10,339 nt of DNA, taken from the NCBI GenBank assembly GCA_035541995.1, contig DATKMG010000328.1, positions 1 through 10,339 of the forward strand, in the 5' to 3' direction. The first letter of the stretch is position 1. Each line of letters opens with the position of its first letter. Origin of the DNA: DATKMG01 sp035541995. GTDB taxonomy: Bacteria; Acidobacteriota; Terriglobia; Versatilivoradales; Versatilivoraceae. Under the pieces are notes generated by a model, which saw only the letters and a list, made by a program, of their open reading frames with translations, was not told where the DNA came from and searched no databases. A program made the translations under genes and the position numbers. This document shows, piece after piece, positions 1-6,042 of this stretch.

Positions 1-122
1 TCCGACGCAACTCATCCCTCTACTCAACCTACCACATAACGTGGATCTCATCGGCCTGGCTTAGTGCGCCCGCCGGCCGGCTGCATGCTAGCGTATTTGT
101 TCCAAATGAGAAAAGGAAAATT
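1..122. other. Gene-free left edge
   Basis: No convincing coding region, RNA gene or terminator is visible here. The reading frames crossing this stretch lack a ribosome binding site and resemble no family I recognise. It is GC-rich around the CCGGCCGG near position 73 and becomes A-rich from about 100, just before the IS-like repeat at 123. It may be the end of an intergenic region whose upstream gene lies outside the window. Confidence 0.4.
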
Positions 123-185
123 CCCCAAAAACTGGTCCAGGTTTTGAGTCTGGATAGTGTGAGGCTTGGGCCGAGCAGCGGAGAT
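123..185 (+). repeat. Diverged IS3-type left end, copy A
   Basis: The 16-mer CCCCAAAAACTGGTCC at 123-138 recurs exactly at 5024-5039. The similarity continues for about 45 more bases, mostly with transition differences, up to GGAGATC here and GGAGGTC at 5080-5086. In the second copy this segment leads directly into a truncated IS3-type OrfA, so it is read as the terminal and leader region of such an element. Here no transposase start follows; similarity stops at the position of the ribosome binding site. It is probably a solo or badly decayed IS end. No matching right end is visible in the window. Confidence 0.55.
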
Positions 186-202
186 CCTATCCTGCGAAGA
201 CA

Positions 203-292
203 AGGTACTATACCTCCCACTTGAGAAATGGTACGTATTACGTGGGTCGCTGACTATGGAGTTGTACAACAAGCTCTGTAAAGCGTACGCTT
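203..292. promoter_or_regulatory. Cluster of four small palindromes upstream of the nitroreductase gene
   Basis: Four dyads lie within 90 bases: AGGTA-cta-TACCT (203-215), ACGTA-t-TACGT (233-243), the perfect 10-mer GTTGTACAAC (261-270) and the perfect 12-mer AAGCGTACGCTT (281-292). All have GTA on the left and TAC on the right at the inner edge of the arms. The last two centres are 21 bases apart, about two helical turns, and lie roughly 36-58 bases upstream of the ATG at 323. This looks like a regulator-binding region for the nitroreductase gene. No regulator gene is adjacent, and I could not place a convincing -35/-10 pair in it. Confidence 0.4.
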
Positions 293-322
293 GATCTAAA
301 AGACTCTTGGGAGGAGGATTAA

Positions 323-985
323 ATGAAACACCGAATATTGATTGCGACTGCGGCATCTATTGCTTTCGTCACGGTCTTTGTCTTGTCCGCTTTCGGCCAG
401 GAGCTGAAGCCTGTTCAACTACCCGAGCCCAAACTGGACCCAAGTAAATCGCTGGTGCAGGCGCTTAAAGATAGGAAAACCTCACGGGAATACAGCGGCG
501 ACAAACTTCCCGAGCAGACGCTCTCAAACCTGCTTTGGGCCGCATGGGGCATAAACCGCGCCGATTCCGGCAAACGAACTGCGCCTTCTGCGGTAAATTG
601 GCAGGAGACTGATGTTTATGTCTCGACTACGCAGGGAATGTATCTTTACGATCCGAAGGGAAATGCCCTGATTCCGGTCGTGCCGGGAGACCTTCGTCCA
701 CTGACCTACACACAGGTTGATCGCTTCAAGGATGCGCCCCTTAATCTGGTCTACGTCGCCGACTTTCAGAAAATGGGTGACGCGGACGAAGCGCGCAAAG
801 TGATGCTGGCCTCAATGGATACAGGCTTTATCGCTGAAAATGTCTATCTGTATTGCGCCTCCGAGAATTTGCCCACTTGTTTCCGTGTATCTATCGACAA
901 GGAAAAATTGGGTCAGGCTTTGAAGTTGCGACCAACCCAAAGGATAATGGGTGCTCAGAGTGTAGGACTTCCGAAAGGCAAATAG
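323..985 (+). CDS. Exported nitroreductase-family protein (SagB/ThcOx-like)
   Basis: This 220-residue protein looks like an FMN-dependent nitroreductase-fold oxidoreductase of the SagB/ThcOx type. Residues 1-25 form a signal peptide: basic start MKHR, a hydrophobic stretch to about residue 22, and likely cleavage near AFG-QE. This places the enzyme in the periplasm or anchored outside the inner membrane. The RKTSREY motif (51-57) corresponds to the family's FMN-phosphate-binding R-x-S-x-R. LLWAAWGINR (70-79), RTAPSA (85-90) and GFIAENVYLYCASENL (168-183) are the other family landmarks. The length fits a single nitroreductase domain. The ATG is supported by GGAGG at 313-317 with a five-base spacer. 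It is monocistronic, with palindromes upstream and a stem-loop 8 bases after the stop. The substrate cannot be deduced. The family call is firm; the export call is good. Confidence 0.88.
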   Translation: MKHRILIATAASIAFVTVFVLSAFGQELKPVQLPEPKLDPSKSLVQALKDRKTSREYSGDKLPEQTLSNLLWAAWGINRADSGKRTAPSAVNWQETDVYVSTTQGMYLYDPKGNALIPVVPGDLRPLTYTQVDRFKDAPLNLVYVADFQKMGDADEARKVMLASMDTGFIAENVYLYCASENLPTCFRVSIDKEKLGQALKLRPTQRIMGAQSVGLPKGK

Positions 986-992
986 TTCGAGT

Positions 993-1033
993 GGGGAACA
1001 TTTCTCTGCGAAATGTGGCAGAGGATGTTCTCC
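993..1033 (+). terminator. Stem-loop after the nitroreductase gene
   Basis: Eight bases after the TAG stop, CTCTGC (1004-1009) pairs with GCAGAG (1018-1023) around an 8-base loop. After a small internal loop (TT against G), GAACAT (996-1001) pairs with ATGTTC (1025-1030), extended by a G-T and two G-C pairs out to 993 and 1033. This gives about 15 base pairs. Only TT and then CCCC follow, so it is not a textbook intrinsic terminator. It could instead be an mRNA 3'-end stabilising structure. Confidence 0.55.
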
Positions 1034-1141
1034 TTCCCCAAATTAAATTCCGAGAGGCTTAGTCCTGAGTTGATATGTGTTTGCCTGGCGTAGCTTGCTG
1101 TGCTTCACAGGCTTCGGTGCTAAAGCGACGGCTGGACAGCT

Positions 1142-1909
1142 TTACTCCTCATAGATCATTTTCTTTGTCATACCGCCATCAACGATGAAGTTCTGGCCAG
1201 TGATGAATCCTGCTTCGTCAGAAATCAGGAACGCGACCAGAGACGCAATGTCTTCCGGTTTTCCCACACGCCCCACGGGATGCTGCGCGTGATCCCTTTC
1301 CGTGAGACGGGGCTTCTTGGCTTGTTTGGCCTTCTTCCACTCGCTCACATCGATCCAGCCAGGGCTGATGCAATTGACACGAATGTCCGGCCCAAGGCTC
1401 ACGGCCAGAGAATGAGTCAGAGCCAGTACGCCCCCTTTGGAAGCTGAATACGCCTCGGTGTTTGGTTCAGACTGGATCGCTCTGGTGGATGCAATATTGA
1501 CTATCGTTCCGTTTGCGCGACGCAGGTGAGGAACAGTGTGCTTGACGCAGAGGAACATCCCTGTGAGGTTAGTCCCAATAATTCTGTTCCATTCATCCAG
1601 TGACAGCTCATGTACCGGTGCGTTGCCTGGATGAGCTATGCCCGCATTGTTTACAAGGGCGTCCAGCCTTCCAAAATGCCGCATAATCAGACGCACTGCT
1701 CTTTCCACAGAGACCTCGTCAGCGACGTTCGTCTCATAGAATTGGACTGGGCCAAGTTGATGGAAGCTGTCCTCAGCCTCTCGCCCTGCTTCAGCATCAA
1801 TTTCTGCTATGGCTACGGCCAAGCCTATGTTCAGCAGATGCCTGACAATACCCTTGCCAATACCCTGGCCACCGCCAGTTACCAAAGCAACCTTCTGATG
1901 CGTGGGCAT
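1142..1909 (-). CDS. SDR-family NAD-type oxidoreductase
   Basis: This 255-residue protein is a classical short-chain dehydrogenase/reductase, cytosolic and of normal length. The sequence shows the cofactor glycine motif TGGGQGIG (11-18), NNAG (87-90), the catalytic tetrad Asn114, Ser141, Tyr154 and Lys158 (in YSASK), the PG pair (183-184) and the C-terminal VDGG (243-246). Acidic residues at the end of the second beta strand (Glu36/Asp38) favour NAD(H) over NADP(H), by family precedent. The start is preceded by GGGGAGGA about six bases away. It lies 173 bases downstream of the OYE-type gene on the same strand, so co-transcription is likely but not certain. A ketone/alcohol interconversion on an intermediate shared with that flavoenzyme is plausible. 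The exact substrate, such as a 3-hydroxyacyl-CoA, is not readable from the sequence. Confidence 0.92.
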   Translation of the reverse strand: MPTHQKVALVTGGGQGIGKGIVRHLLNIGLAVAIAEIDAEAGREAEDSFHQLGPVQFYETNVADEVSVERAVRLIMRHFGRLDALVNNAGIAHPGNAPVHELSLDEWNRIIGTNLTGMFLCVKHTVPHLRRANGTIVNIASTRAIQSEPNTEAYSASKGGVLALTHSLAVSLGPDIRVNCISPGWIDVSEWKKAKQAKKPRLTERDHAQHPVGRVGKPEDIASLVAFLISDEAGFITGQNFIVDGGMTKKMIYEE

Positions 1910-2043
1910 GAAAAATCCTCCCCAACGGACAAGCTATGGCTCTTCCTTATCGCAGAGCACAAGTCTCCGAGTACCCCCGGAAGATCGATTTACCGCTTCA
2001 GAATATCTACTTTTCCAGTGGAATCATGGTCACTCAGTCCCAA

Positions 2044-2078
2044 AAGCCTGTGGGGTTTTGGTAGGCTTCTCAAAAGCC
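2044..2078 (-). terminator. Possible overlapping hairpins after the OYE-type gene
   Basis: Just beyond the stop of the minus-strand flavoenzyme gene, AAGCCT/AGGCTT (2044-2049 with 2063-2068) and GGCTT/AAGCC (2064-2068 with 2074-2078) form alternative stems that share the middle arm. Read on the minus strand, the second arm runs into TTTTGGG, a weak T-run. This may be a leaky terminator or attenuator between this gene and the SDR gene. The stems are short (5-6 pairs). Confidence 0.25.
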
Positions 2079-2082
2079 GCGG

Positions 2083-3192
2083 TCAGTCAAATTTCTCTCG
2101 CCAGGCGCGCTGCTTTTCAACGGGCCAACGAACACAGACAGCCGGTTTGCCCTTCATCAAGATCTTCATGCAAGAATTGCATGCATCGCACTGCAATATT
2201 TCATCGTCCCTGCCCTGCATTACCTTCCGAGGCCATTCCGCATCGGTCCAGAGGACCCGAGCAAGTCCTATGAGATCCGCTTTGCCTTTTTCGATTATCT
2301 CTTCCGCCAGTTCTCCGGTAACAATAAGACCCGCGGCTATGACCGGAACATCCACTTCTTTCTTGATCGCCGCTGCCAGATCAGCCATGTAACCAGGCTT
2401 GGATGATTTCTCCACAATTTCGGGCAAGCGGAAGGATTCGTACGTGCCGCCCATGACAGATAGGTAGGCAACGCCAAGGGTAGCCAAGGAACGGGCCAAA
2501 ACGGTTGATTCCTCCAATTTCAGCCCGTCCGGCAGCCATTCATCAGCCATGAACCGGTATCCGATGGGGAAAGTGCCGACCGCTTTCCTGACCTTGGAAA
2601 AAACTTCCAGAGGGAATTTCTGACGATTCTCGAAGGAGCCGCCATACTCGCCCTGCCTCTTATTGGTCCGTGGCGAAACAAACTGGGCAAGCAGGTAACC
2701 TGTGCCGCCATGTAGTTCAACCATGTCGAATCCGGCCTTCTTAGCTCGAAGAGCTGCATCCACATACTTGTCCTGGATTTCACCAATTTCTGATAGAGTC
2801 AGAGCCCTGGGTGTCCGACCGAAGGTTTCCACTGCAGAAGGAGCAACCGCTTCCACGACACCGGCAAAGCGTCCCGCATGGTTGATCTGCAAGCAGGCAA
2901 TTGCTCCTTGCTCTTTGATCGTTTCAGCCAGACGTTTCAGTCCGTCGAGATTTTCATCGGTGTCTGCCCGGATGCAACGACTCGCTCCACTACCGCGGGG
3001 GTATTCAACCGTCGCGTTTTCCACAACCACCATCGCTACACCGCTACCAGCCATCAAGCGGTAATGTTCCAAAAGCAAATTACTAACCGATCCTCCTTCA
3101 CCCGCATACCCCAGGTACATGGGAGCCATTGTGAGTCGGTTCCTCAACGTCAGTCCACCAATCTCGAATGGTTCGAAGAGACGAGAGTACAT
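2083..3192 (-). CDS. OYE-family NADH:flavin oxidoreductase with Fe-S cysteine cluster
   Basis: This 369-residue protein is an FMN-binding (beta/alpha)8 barrel of the old yellow enzyme / 2,4-dienoyl-CoA reductase family, likely reducing an activated C=C bond in the cytosol. Landmarks are the N-terminal LRNRLTMAPM (16-25), QINHAGR (102-108), HGGTGYLLAQFVSPRTNKR (161-179) with YGGSFENR (183-190), and the C-terminal FMN-phosphate region AAGLIVTG to GLARVLW (286-315). Near the end C335-x2-C338-x2-C341-x11-C353 matches the [4Fe-4S] ligand pattern of the dienoyl-CoA reductase branch. The protein stops there and lacks the usual C-terminal FAD/NAD(P)H domains, so electrons must come from a partner or directly. 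Thr164 replaces the second His of the common HxAHGY motif; Tyr166 is kept. AAGGAAG precedes the ATG, and a TATAAC (complement of 3236-3241) is a possible -10. Confidence 0.88.
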   Translation of the reverse strand: MYSRLFEPFEIGGLTLRNRLTMAPMYLGYAGEGGSVSNLLLEHYRLMAGSGVAMVVVENATVEYPRGSGASRCIRADTDENLDGLKRLAETIKEQGAIACLQINHAGRFAGVVEAVAPSAVETFGRTPRALTLSEIGEIQDKYVDAALRAKKAGFDMVELHGGTGYLLAQFVSPRTNKRQGEYGGSFENRQKFPLEVFSKVRKAVGTFPIGYRFMADEWLPDGLKLEESTVLARSLATLGVAYLSVMGGTYESFRLPEIVEKSSKPGYMADLAAAIKKEVDVPVIAAGLIVTGELAEEIIEKGKADLIGLARVLWTDAEWPRKVMQGRDDEILQCDACNSCMKILMKGKPAVCVRWPVEKQRAWREKFD

Positions 3193-3363
3193 GCTGACTT
3201 CCTTTCTAATTAAAACCTCTGTTTCAAAGGATCTCGTTATATCGCTCTCACACCGGGAGAAGATGCCCGAGCCTCTCTGTGGGAAGATCAGGCGTTATGG
3301 CACACTCAAGACTTCTTCATCTTATCAGCTTTCATTGTTTCTGGGAAATGGGTAAAGAAAGCG

Positions 3364-3379
3364 ACTGAGGAGTCTCAGT
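3364..3379. promoter_or_regulatory. ACTGAG-gagt-CTCAGT dyad in the divergent intergenic region
   Basis: This is a perfect 6-base inverted repeat with a 4-base spacer, extended by one wobble and one C-G pair. Its right arm touches a TTGACC (3379-3384) that could be a -35 element reading toward the CoA ligase gene, although no good -10 sits at the usual 17-base spacing. It may be an operator controlling one or both divergent genes. No regulator gene is adjacent. Confidence 0.3.
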
Positions 3380-3461
3380 TGACCTCACCCCAATATACAT
3401 ATCACTGTTAAGTCATGGGTTTAGGCCTTTGGCAGTATGGTTCAGCAGGGCCAAGAAGCCG

Positions 3462-3480
3462 GGAATCCACGAGGAATCCA
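3462..3480 (+). repeat. GGAATCCA direct repeat with an 11-base period
   Basis: GGAATCCA occurs at 3462-3469 and again at 3473-3480, separated by CGA. The period of 11 bases puts both copies on the same face of the helix, as expected for an activator half-site pair upstream of the CoA ligase gene. Two 8-base copies could also be chance. Confidence 0.3.
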
Positions 3481-3513
3481 AGAATAGTTTGAGCGTGGAA
3501 ATTTCTCTTTTGA

Positions 3514-3548
3514 TCTTGAGCGAAGAGAAGCTATTCTCTGATTCAAGA
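3514..3548 (+). promoter_or_regulatory. Two-stage inverted repeat in the leader of the CoA ligase gene
   Basis: AGAGAA (3524-3529) pairs with TTCTCT (3534-3539) around a GCTA loop, and TCTTGA (3514-3519) pairs with TCAAGA (3543-3548) outside a GCGA/GAT internal loop. The structure ends 16 bases before the ribosome binding site AGAGG (3565-3569) of the ATG at 3577. It could be an operator, or an mRNA leader hairpin affecting stability or initiation. There is no T-run after it, so it is not an obvious intrinsic terminator. Confidence 0.4.
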
Positions 3549-3576
3549 CCTCGTGCGAGCCTCTAGAGGCACCAAA

Positions 3577-5013
3577 ATGAATTCAGACCTAAACCTGGAA
3601 GTATTCCTCAATCCCAAGTCGGTAGCCGTTATTGGGGCTAGCCAGCGGCCCGTTTCCTGGGGTTCATTTATCATGAAGGAGCTTCTTTCTACAGGCTTTT
3701 CCGGCAGGATCTATCCCGTGAACAACCATTCAGAAGAGGTCTTCGGTATTCCCACTCTAAATGATGTTTCAGAAATCAAAGAGCAGGTTGACCTTGCCAT
3801 TCTCATCGTCCCAGACGAATTTGTTGAAGAGACGGTTGCCGCCTGTGCTCAACACGGGATCAAGGGAGTCACTATCGTGTCGGCAGGCTTCGGAGAAATC
3901 TCCGAACTCGGGAAGGAGAGAGAAGAATCGCTGGTACGACTTGCCGGCGCTTCCGGAATGCGAATTTTGGGACCGAACGTTAGTGGATCGTTCAACTTCC
4001 ATTCAGCATTCAATGCATCCCCGTACCATCCCGAAATCTCAGCCCCGACTCCTCTAGCCGCGGTTTGCCAAGGTGGCTATGCCATGTACGATCTCCTCGC
4101 CTCCGGTTCGCATCGAGGCATGGGGGTGGGTCAATTCATTCACACTGGGAATGAGTGCGACTTAACGGTGACAGACTTTCTAGAGCATTTCGGCTTTGAT
4201 CCGCATGTTGAAGGTATTCTGGCGTATATTGAGGGAATCCGCGACGGAAGGCGTTTCATCAAAATTGCCCGCGAAGTGACCAAGAGAAAACCGGTAGTCC
4301 TTTACAAGGCAGGACAATCAACTGGTAGCGCGCGGGCAGCTCAAAGCCATACCGGCGCCCTTTCAGGTCAAAAAGAGATTTACAACGGGATTTTTCGTCA
4401 AGTGGGCATCATTGTCTCGCCAACGATGGAGCTTCTACTTCCCGTTGGACATGCGTTGATCGAGCGACCCCGCTTGCGAGGTTCCAGGATAGGAATTGTG
4501 ACGATGGGGGGATCATGGGGAGTAGCCCTTTCAGATTCTCTTGAAGCGGCGGGTCTAGTGGTCCCTGAATTCAGTCCGAGGCTCCGAAAAGCACTCGGGT
4601 CGATGGGTCTTCCTGTTAGGGCCTCAACAAGAAACCCTGTAGATTGGGGTGCCTCAGGGCTTTTCGGGTCCGTCGACATCCTCCTCAGGCTTGCCCGAGG
4701 CATTCTTGAATCGAGCGAAGTGGACGCTCTCGTTGTGCATGGGTTTGGTCGCCCCGGACTACACGATGAAAATACTCCCGTCGAAATGAAGGTATTTCTC
4801 GAAATTGAGAAGCAGATGATGCAGGCAGTTCAATCCCTGGAAAAAGAAATGGGGATTCCTGTCCTTATCGGCAGCCATCATAGTATATGGGAAAGCCAAG
4901 CGATATTAGACCTGAACGCACAAGGGATTCGAATCTACAACCGCCTCGATGAGATCGCACAACTGCTTTCCTTAATGCTTGAGTACGGAACAAGAAACTC
5001 AGATTGCTTATGA
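3577..5013 (+). CDS. Acyl-CoA synthetase (ADP-forming), alpha-subunit type
   Basis: This 478-residue protein resembles the alpha part of ADP-forming acetate/acyl-CoA ligases, which interconvert acyl-CoA, ADP and phosphate with acid, CoA and ATP. An N-terminal CoA-binding Rossmann domain (PKSVAVIGAS, 13-22) is followed by two succinyl-CoA-ligase-like domains. The phosphorylated His is His258 in SHTGALSG, and Glu219 in AYIEGI is the other conserved active-site acid. Two motifs deviate: the usual GPNC is GPNV (132-135) and the usual SQSG is CQGG (164-167). The ATG is preferred over the GTG at 3553 because AGAGG sits seven bases upstream and the GTG lies next to the leader hairpin. No ATP-grasp (beta) domain or gene follows. 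The stop codon directly abuts an IS3-type end, so the original 3' end may have been altered; a free-standing alpha subunit is the alternative. Confidence 0.85.
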   Translation: MNSDLNLEVFLNPKSVAVIGASQRPVSWGSFIMKELLSTGFSGRIYPVNNHSEEVFGIPTLNDVSEIKEQVDLAILIVPDEFVEETVAACAQHGIKGVTIVSAGFGEISELGKEREESLVRLAGASGMRILGPNVSGSFNFHSAFNASPYHPEISAPTPLAAVCQGGYAMYDLLASGSHRGMGVGQFIHTGNECDLTVTDFLEHFGFDPHVEGILAYIEGIRDGRRFIKIAREVTKRKPVVLYKAGQSTGSARAAQSHTGALSGQKEIYNGIFRQVGIIVSPTMELLLPVGHALIERPRLRGSRIGIVTMGGSWGVALSDSLEAAGLVVPEFSPRLRKALGSMGLPVRASTRNPVDWGASGLFGSVDILLRLARGILESSEVDALVVHGFGRPGLHDENTPVEMKVFLEIEKQMMQAVQSLEKEMGIPVLIGSHHSIWESQAILDLNAQGIRIYNRLDEIAQLLSLMLEYGTRNSDCL

Positions 5014-5014
5014 G

Positions 5015-5207
5015 TGACCTGGCCCCCAAAAACTGGTCCGAGTGCTAAGTTAGTATAGAGTAAGACCTGGGCTAAGCATGGAGGTCAAAGATGAACCGGA
5101 ATCGTTCTAAGGTGGAGACGATCTTCAAGATGCTTTCGGAGGTAGAGGTTTATCTGTCTCAGGGTAAGAGTATCAAGCCAGGAGCCTTTTGCGTGAGAGT
5201 CTCCTAG
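5015..5207 (+). mobile_element. IS3-family relic, left end and OrfA start
   Basis: The segment begins at about TGACCTGGCCCCC (5015), shares CCCCAAAAACTGGTCC and about 45 further bases with copy A at 123-185, and then has a strong ribosome binding site GGAGG (5080-5084) before a short transposase-like reading frame. IS3 elements start with TG, so 5015 or the TGA at 5011 could be the boundary. The rest of the element (OrfB with its DDE domain, and the right inverted repeat) is missing. By 5268 the sequence is already the 3' end of the methyltransferase gene on the opposite strand. The exact right limit of the relic is unknown. Confidence 0.6.
5091..5207 (+). pseudogene. Truncated IS3-type transposase OrfA
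   Basis: A 38-codon frame starts at ATG 5091 with GGAGG six bases upstream and ends at TAG 5205. Residues 5-28 (RSKVETIFKMLSEVEVYLSQGKSI) resemble the opening of IS3-family OrfA proteins, whose helix-turn-helix domain normally starts with a block ending in SQGKSI and continues to a C-R-x-x-G-I-S-x-x-T-Y-Y-R-W segment. That continuation is absent: after GKSI the similarity is lost and the frame stops, so the protein would lack most of the DNA-binding domain and all of OrfB. It is almost certainly non-functional. The IS3 assignment is from motif memory, without a database search. Confidence 0.6.
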
Positions 5208-5267
5208 GGTGGAACGTCAGGTCAGTGAAATGATCCGGAACGACCGCTATGAGACTTCTCGCTGGTT

Positions 5268-5993
5268 TCATCGCTGGATCGTTGACGAGTTTCGGCTTGT
5301 TGGACCGGCATCTTTTCTCAGCTTGACCGTGAGCCATTTTCCTTCAGCTACGGTCCCTTTCTCAAATTTTGTCATGCGGATAATCTCTTCAATCTCCCCG
5401 ACGGTGTAGGGTGGCGTGAGGTTGGAAGTGAAAGAGCCCCACCAGTAAGCGAGCCTGTCCACCGGCTTGAGGCCACTCTCCAAGAGCCGTTGAGTCTCCG
5501 GGGTCATGATCTGTGCCGGGTCTAATAACCAGGCTTCACACCCCGCTTTGAGGACCCTGAAGCATTCGTCGATCACGAGCACCGGACTCTTCCAGGCATG
5601 GAGGGAACCCGTGCTGATCACGAGATCGCATGAATCATCTGCAAAGTCGAGCCTGCTGCCATCGCACTTCAGGAATCGGACTCGATCTGACATACCCTCC
5701 ATCTCTGCATTTTGTTGAGCTATACGCACCAACGCTTTCGACGAGTCGATTCCGACGACTGCGATCCGGGGTGCCTGCTTGGCGATCTCGATGGAGAGAT
5801 ATCCAGGACCAGTACCAACATCCAAGACCAAACCCTGACTTAAGTGGGCTGTGACAGACCCCGCCACTTCCTTGTAGTAGGTCTCAATGGCTCCGTGAGC
5901 CATTTGGTCGTATAGGCGGGCAGCAAACCAGGGTATTCTTTCAGGAATGAGTGACCGCAAAAATCTCGACGTCAATGTGGTTCTTCGCCCCAT
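5268..5993 (-). CDS. Class I SAM-dependent methyltransferase
   Basis: This 241-residue cytosolic protein has a Rossmann-like methyltransferase domain at about residues 53-160. Motif I is VLDVGTGPG (56-64), the acidic residue binding the SAM ribose is Asp83 in GIDSS, and Asp111 in CDGSRLDFADDSCDLVIS marks motifs II-III. The N-terminal helix region (IPERIPWFAARLYDQM) and the C-terminal part (WWGSFTSNLTPPYTVGEIEEII) probably shape the substrate pocket. The acceptor cannot be told; the UbiE/Methyltransf_11-like appearance suggests a small molecule. It lies 49 bases downstream of the iron-sulfur flavoprotein gene on the same strand, so the pair is probably one transcript. The ATG lacks a strong ribosome binding site (GGTGT only), consistent with reliance on the upstream gene. 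Its 3' end points at the IS relic. Confidence 0.87.
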   Translation of the reverse strand: MGRRTTLTSRFLRSLIPERIPWFAARLYDQMAHGAIETYYKEVAGSVTAHLSQGLVLDVGTGPGYLSIEIAKQAPRIAVVGIDSSKALVRIAQQNAEMEGMSDRVRFLKCDGSRLDFADDSCDLVISTGSLHAWKSPVLVIDECFRVLKAGCEAWLLDPAQIMTPETQRLLESGLKPVDRLAYWWGSFTSNLTPPYTVGEIEEIIRMTKFEKGTVAEGKWLTVKLRKDAGPTSRNSSTIQR

Positions 5994-6042
5994 TGTCAGA
6001 CACCAAATCTGAATGATCTCTGCGTCTCTGCTAGGGAATATC

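Noticed and set aside
1098..1112. CTGTG-ctt-CACAG hairpin between the nitroreductase and SDR genes
   Set aside because: Only five base pairs with no T-run on either strand; too weak to call a terminator.
1610..2392. Long plus-strand open frame (260 codons)
   Set aside because: It runs antisense across the N-terminal part of the SDR gene, the intergenic gap and the end of the OYE-type gene. It has no family features and no ribosome binding site; both minus-strand genes are unmistakable.
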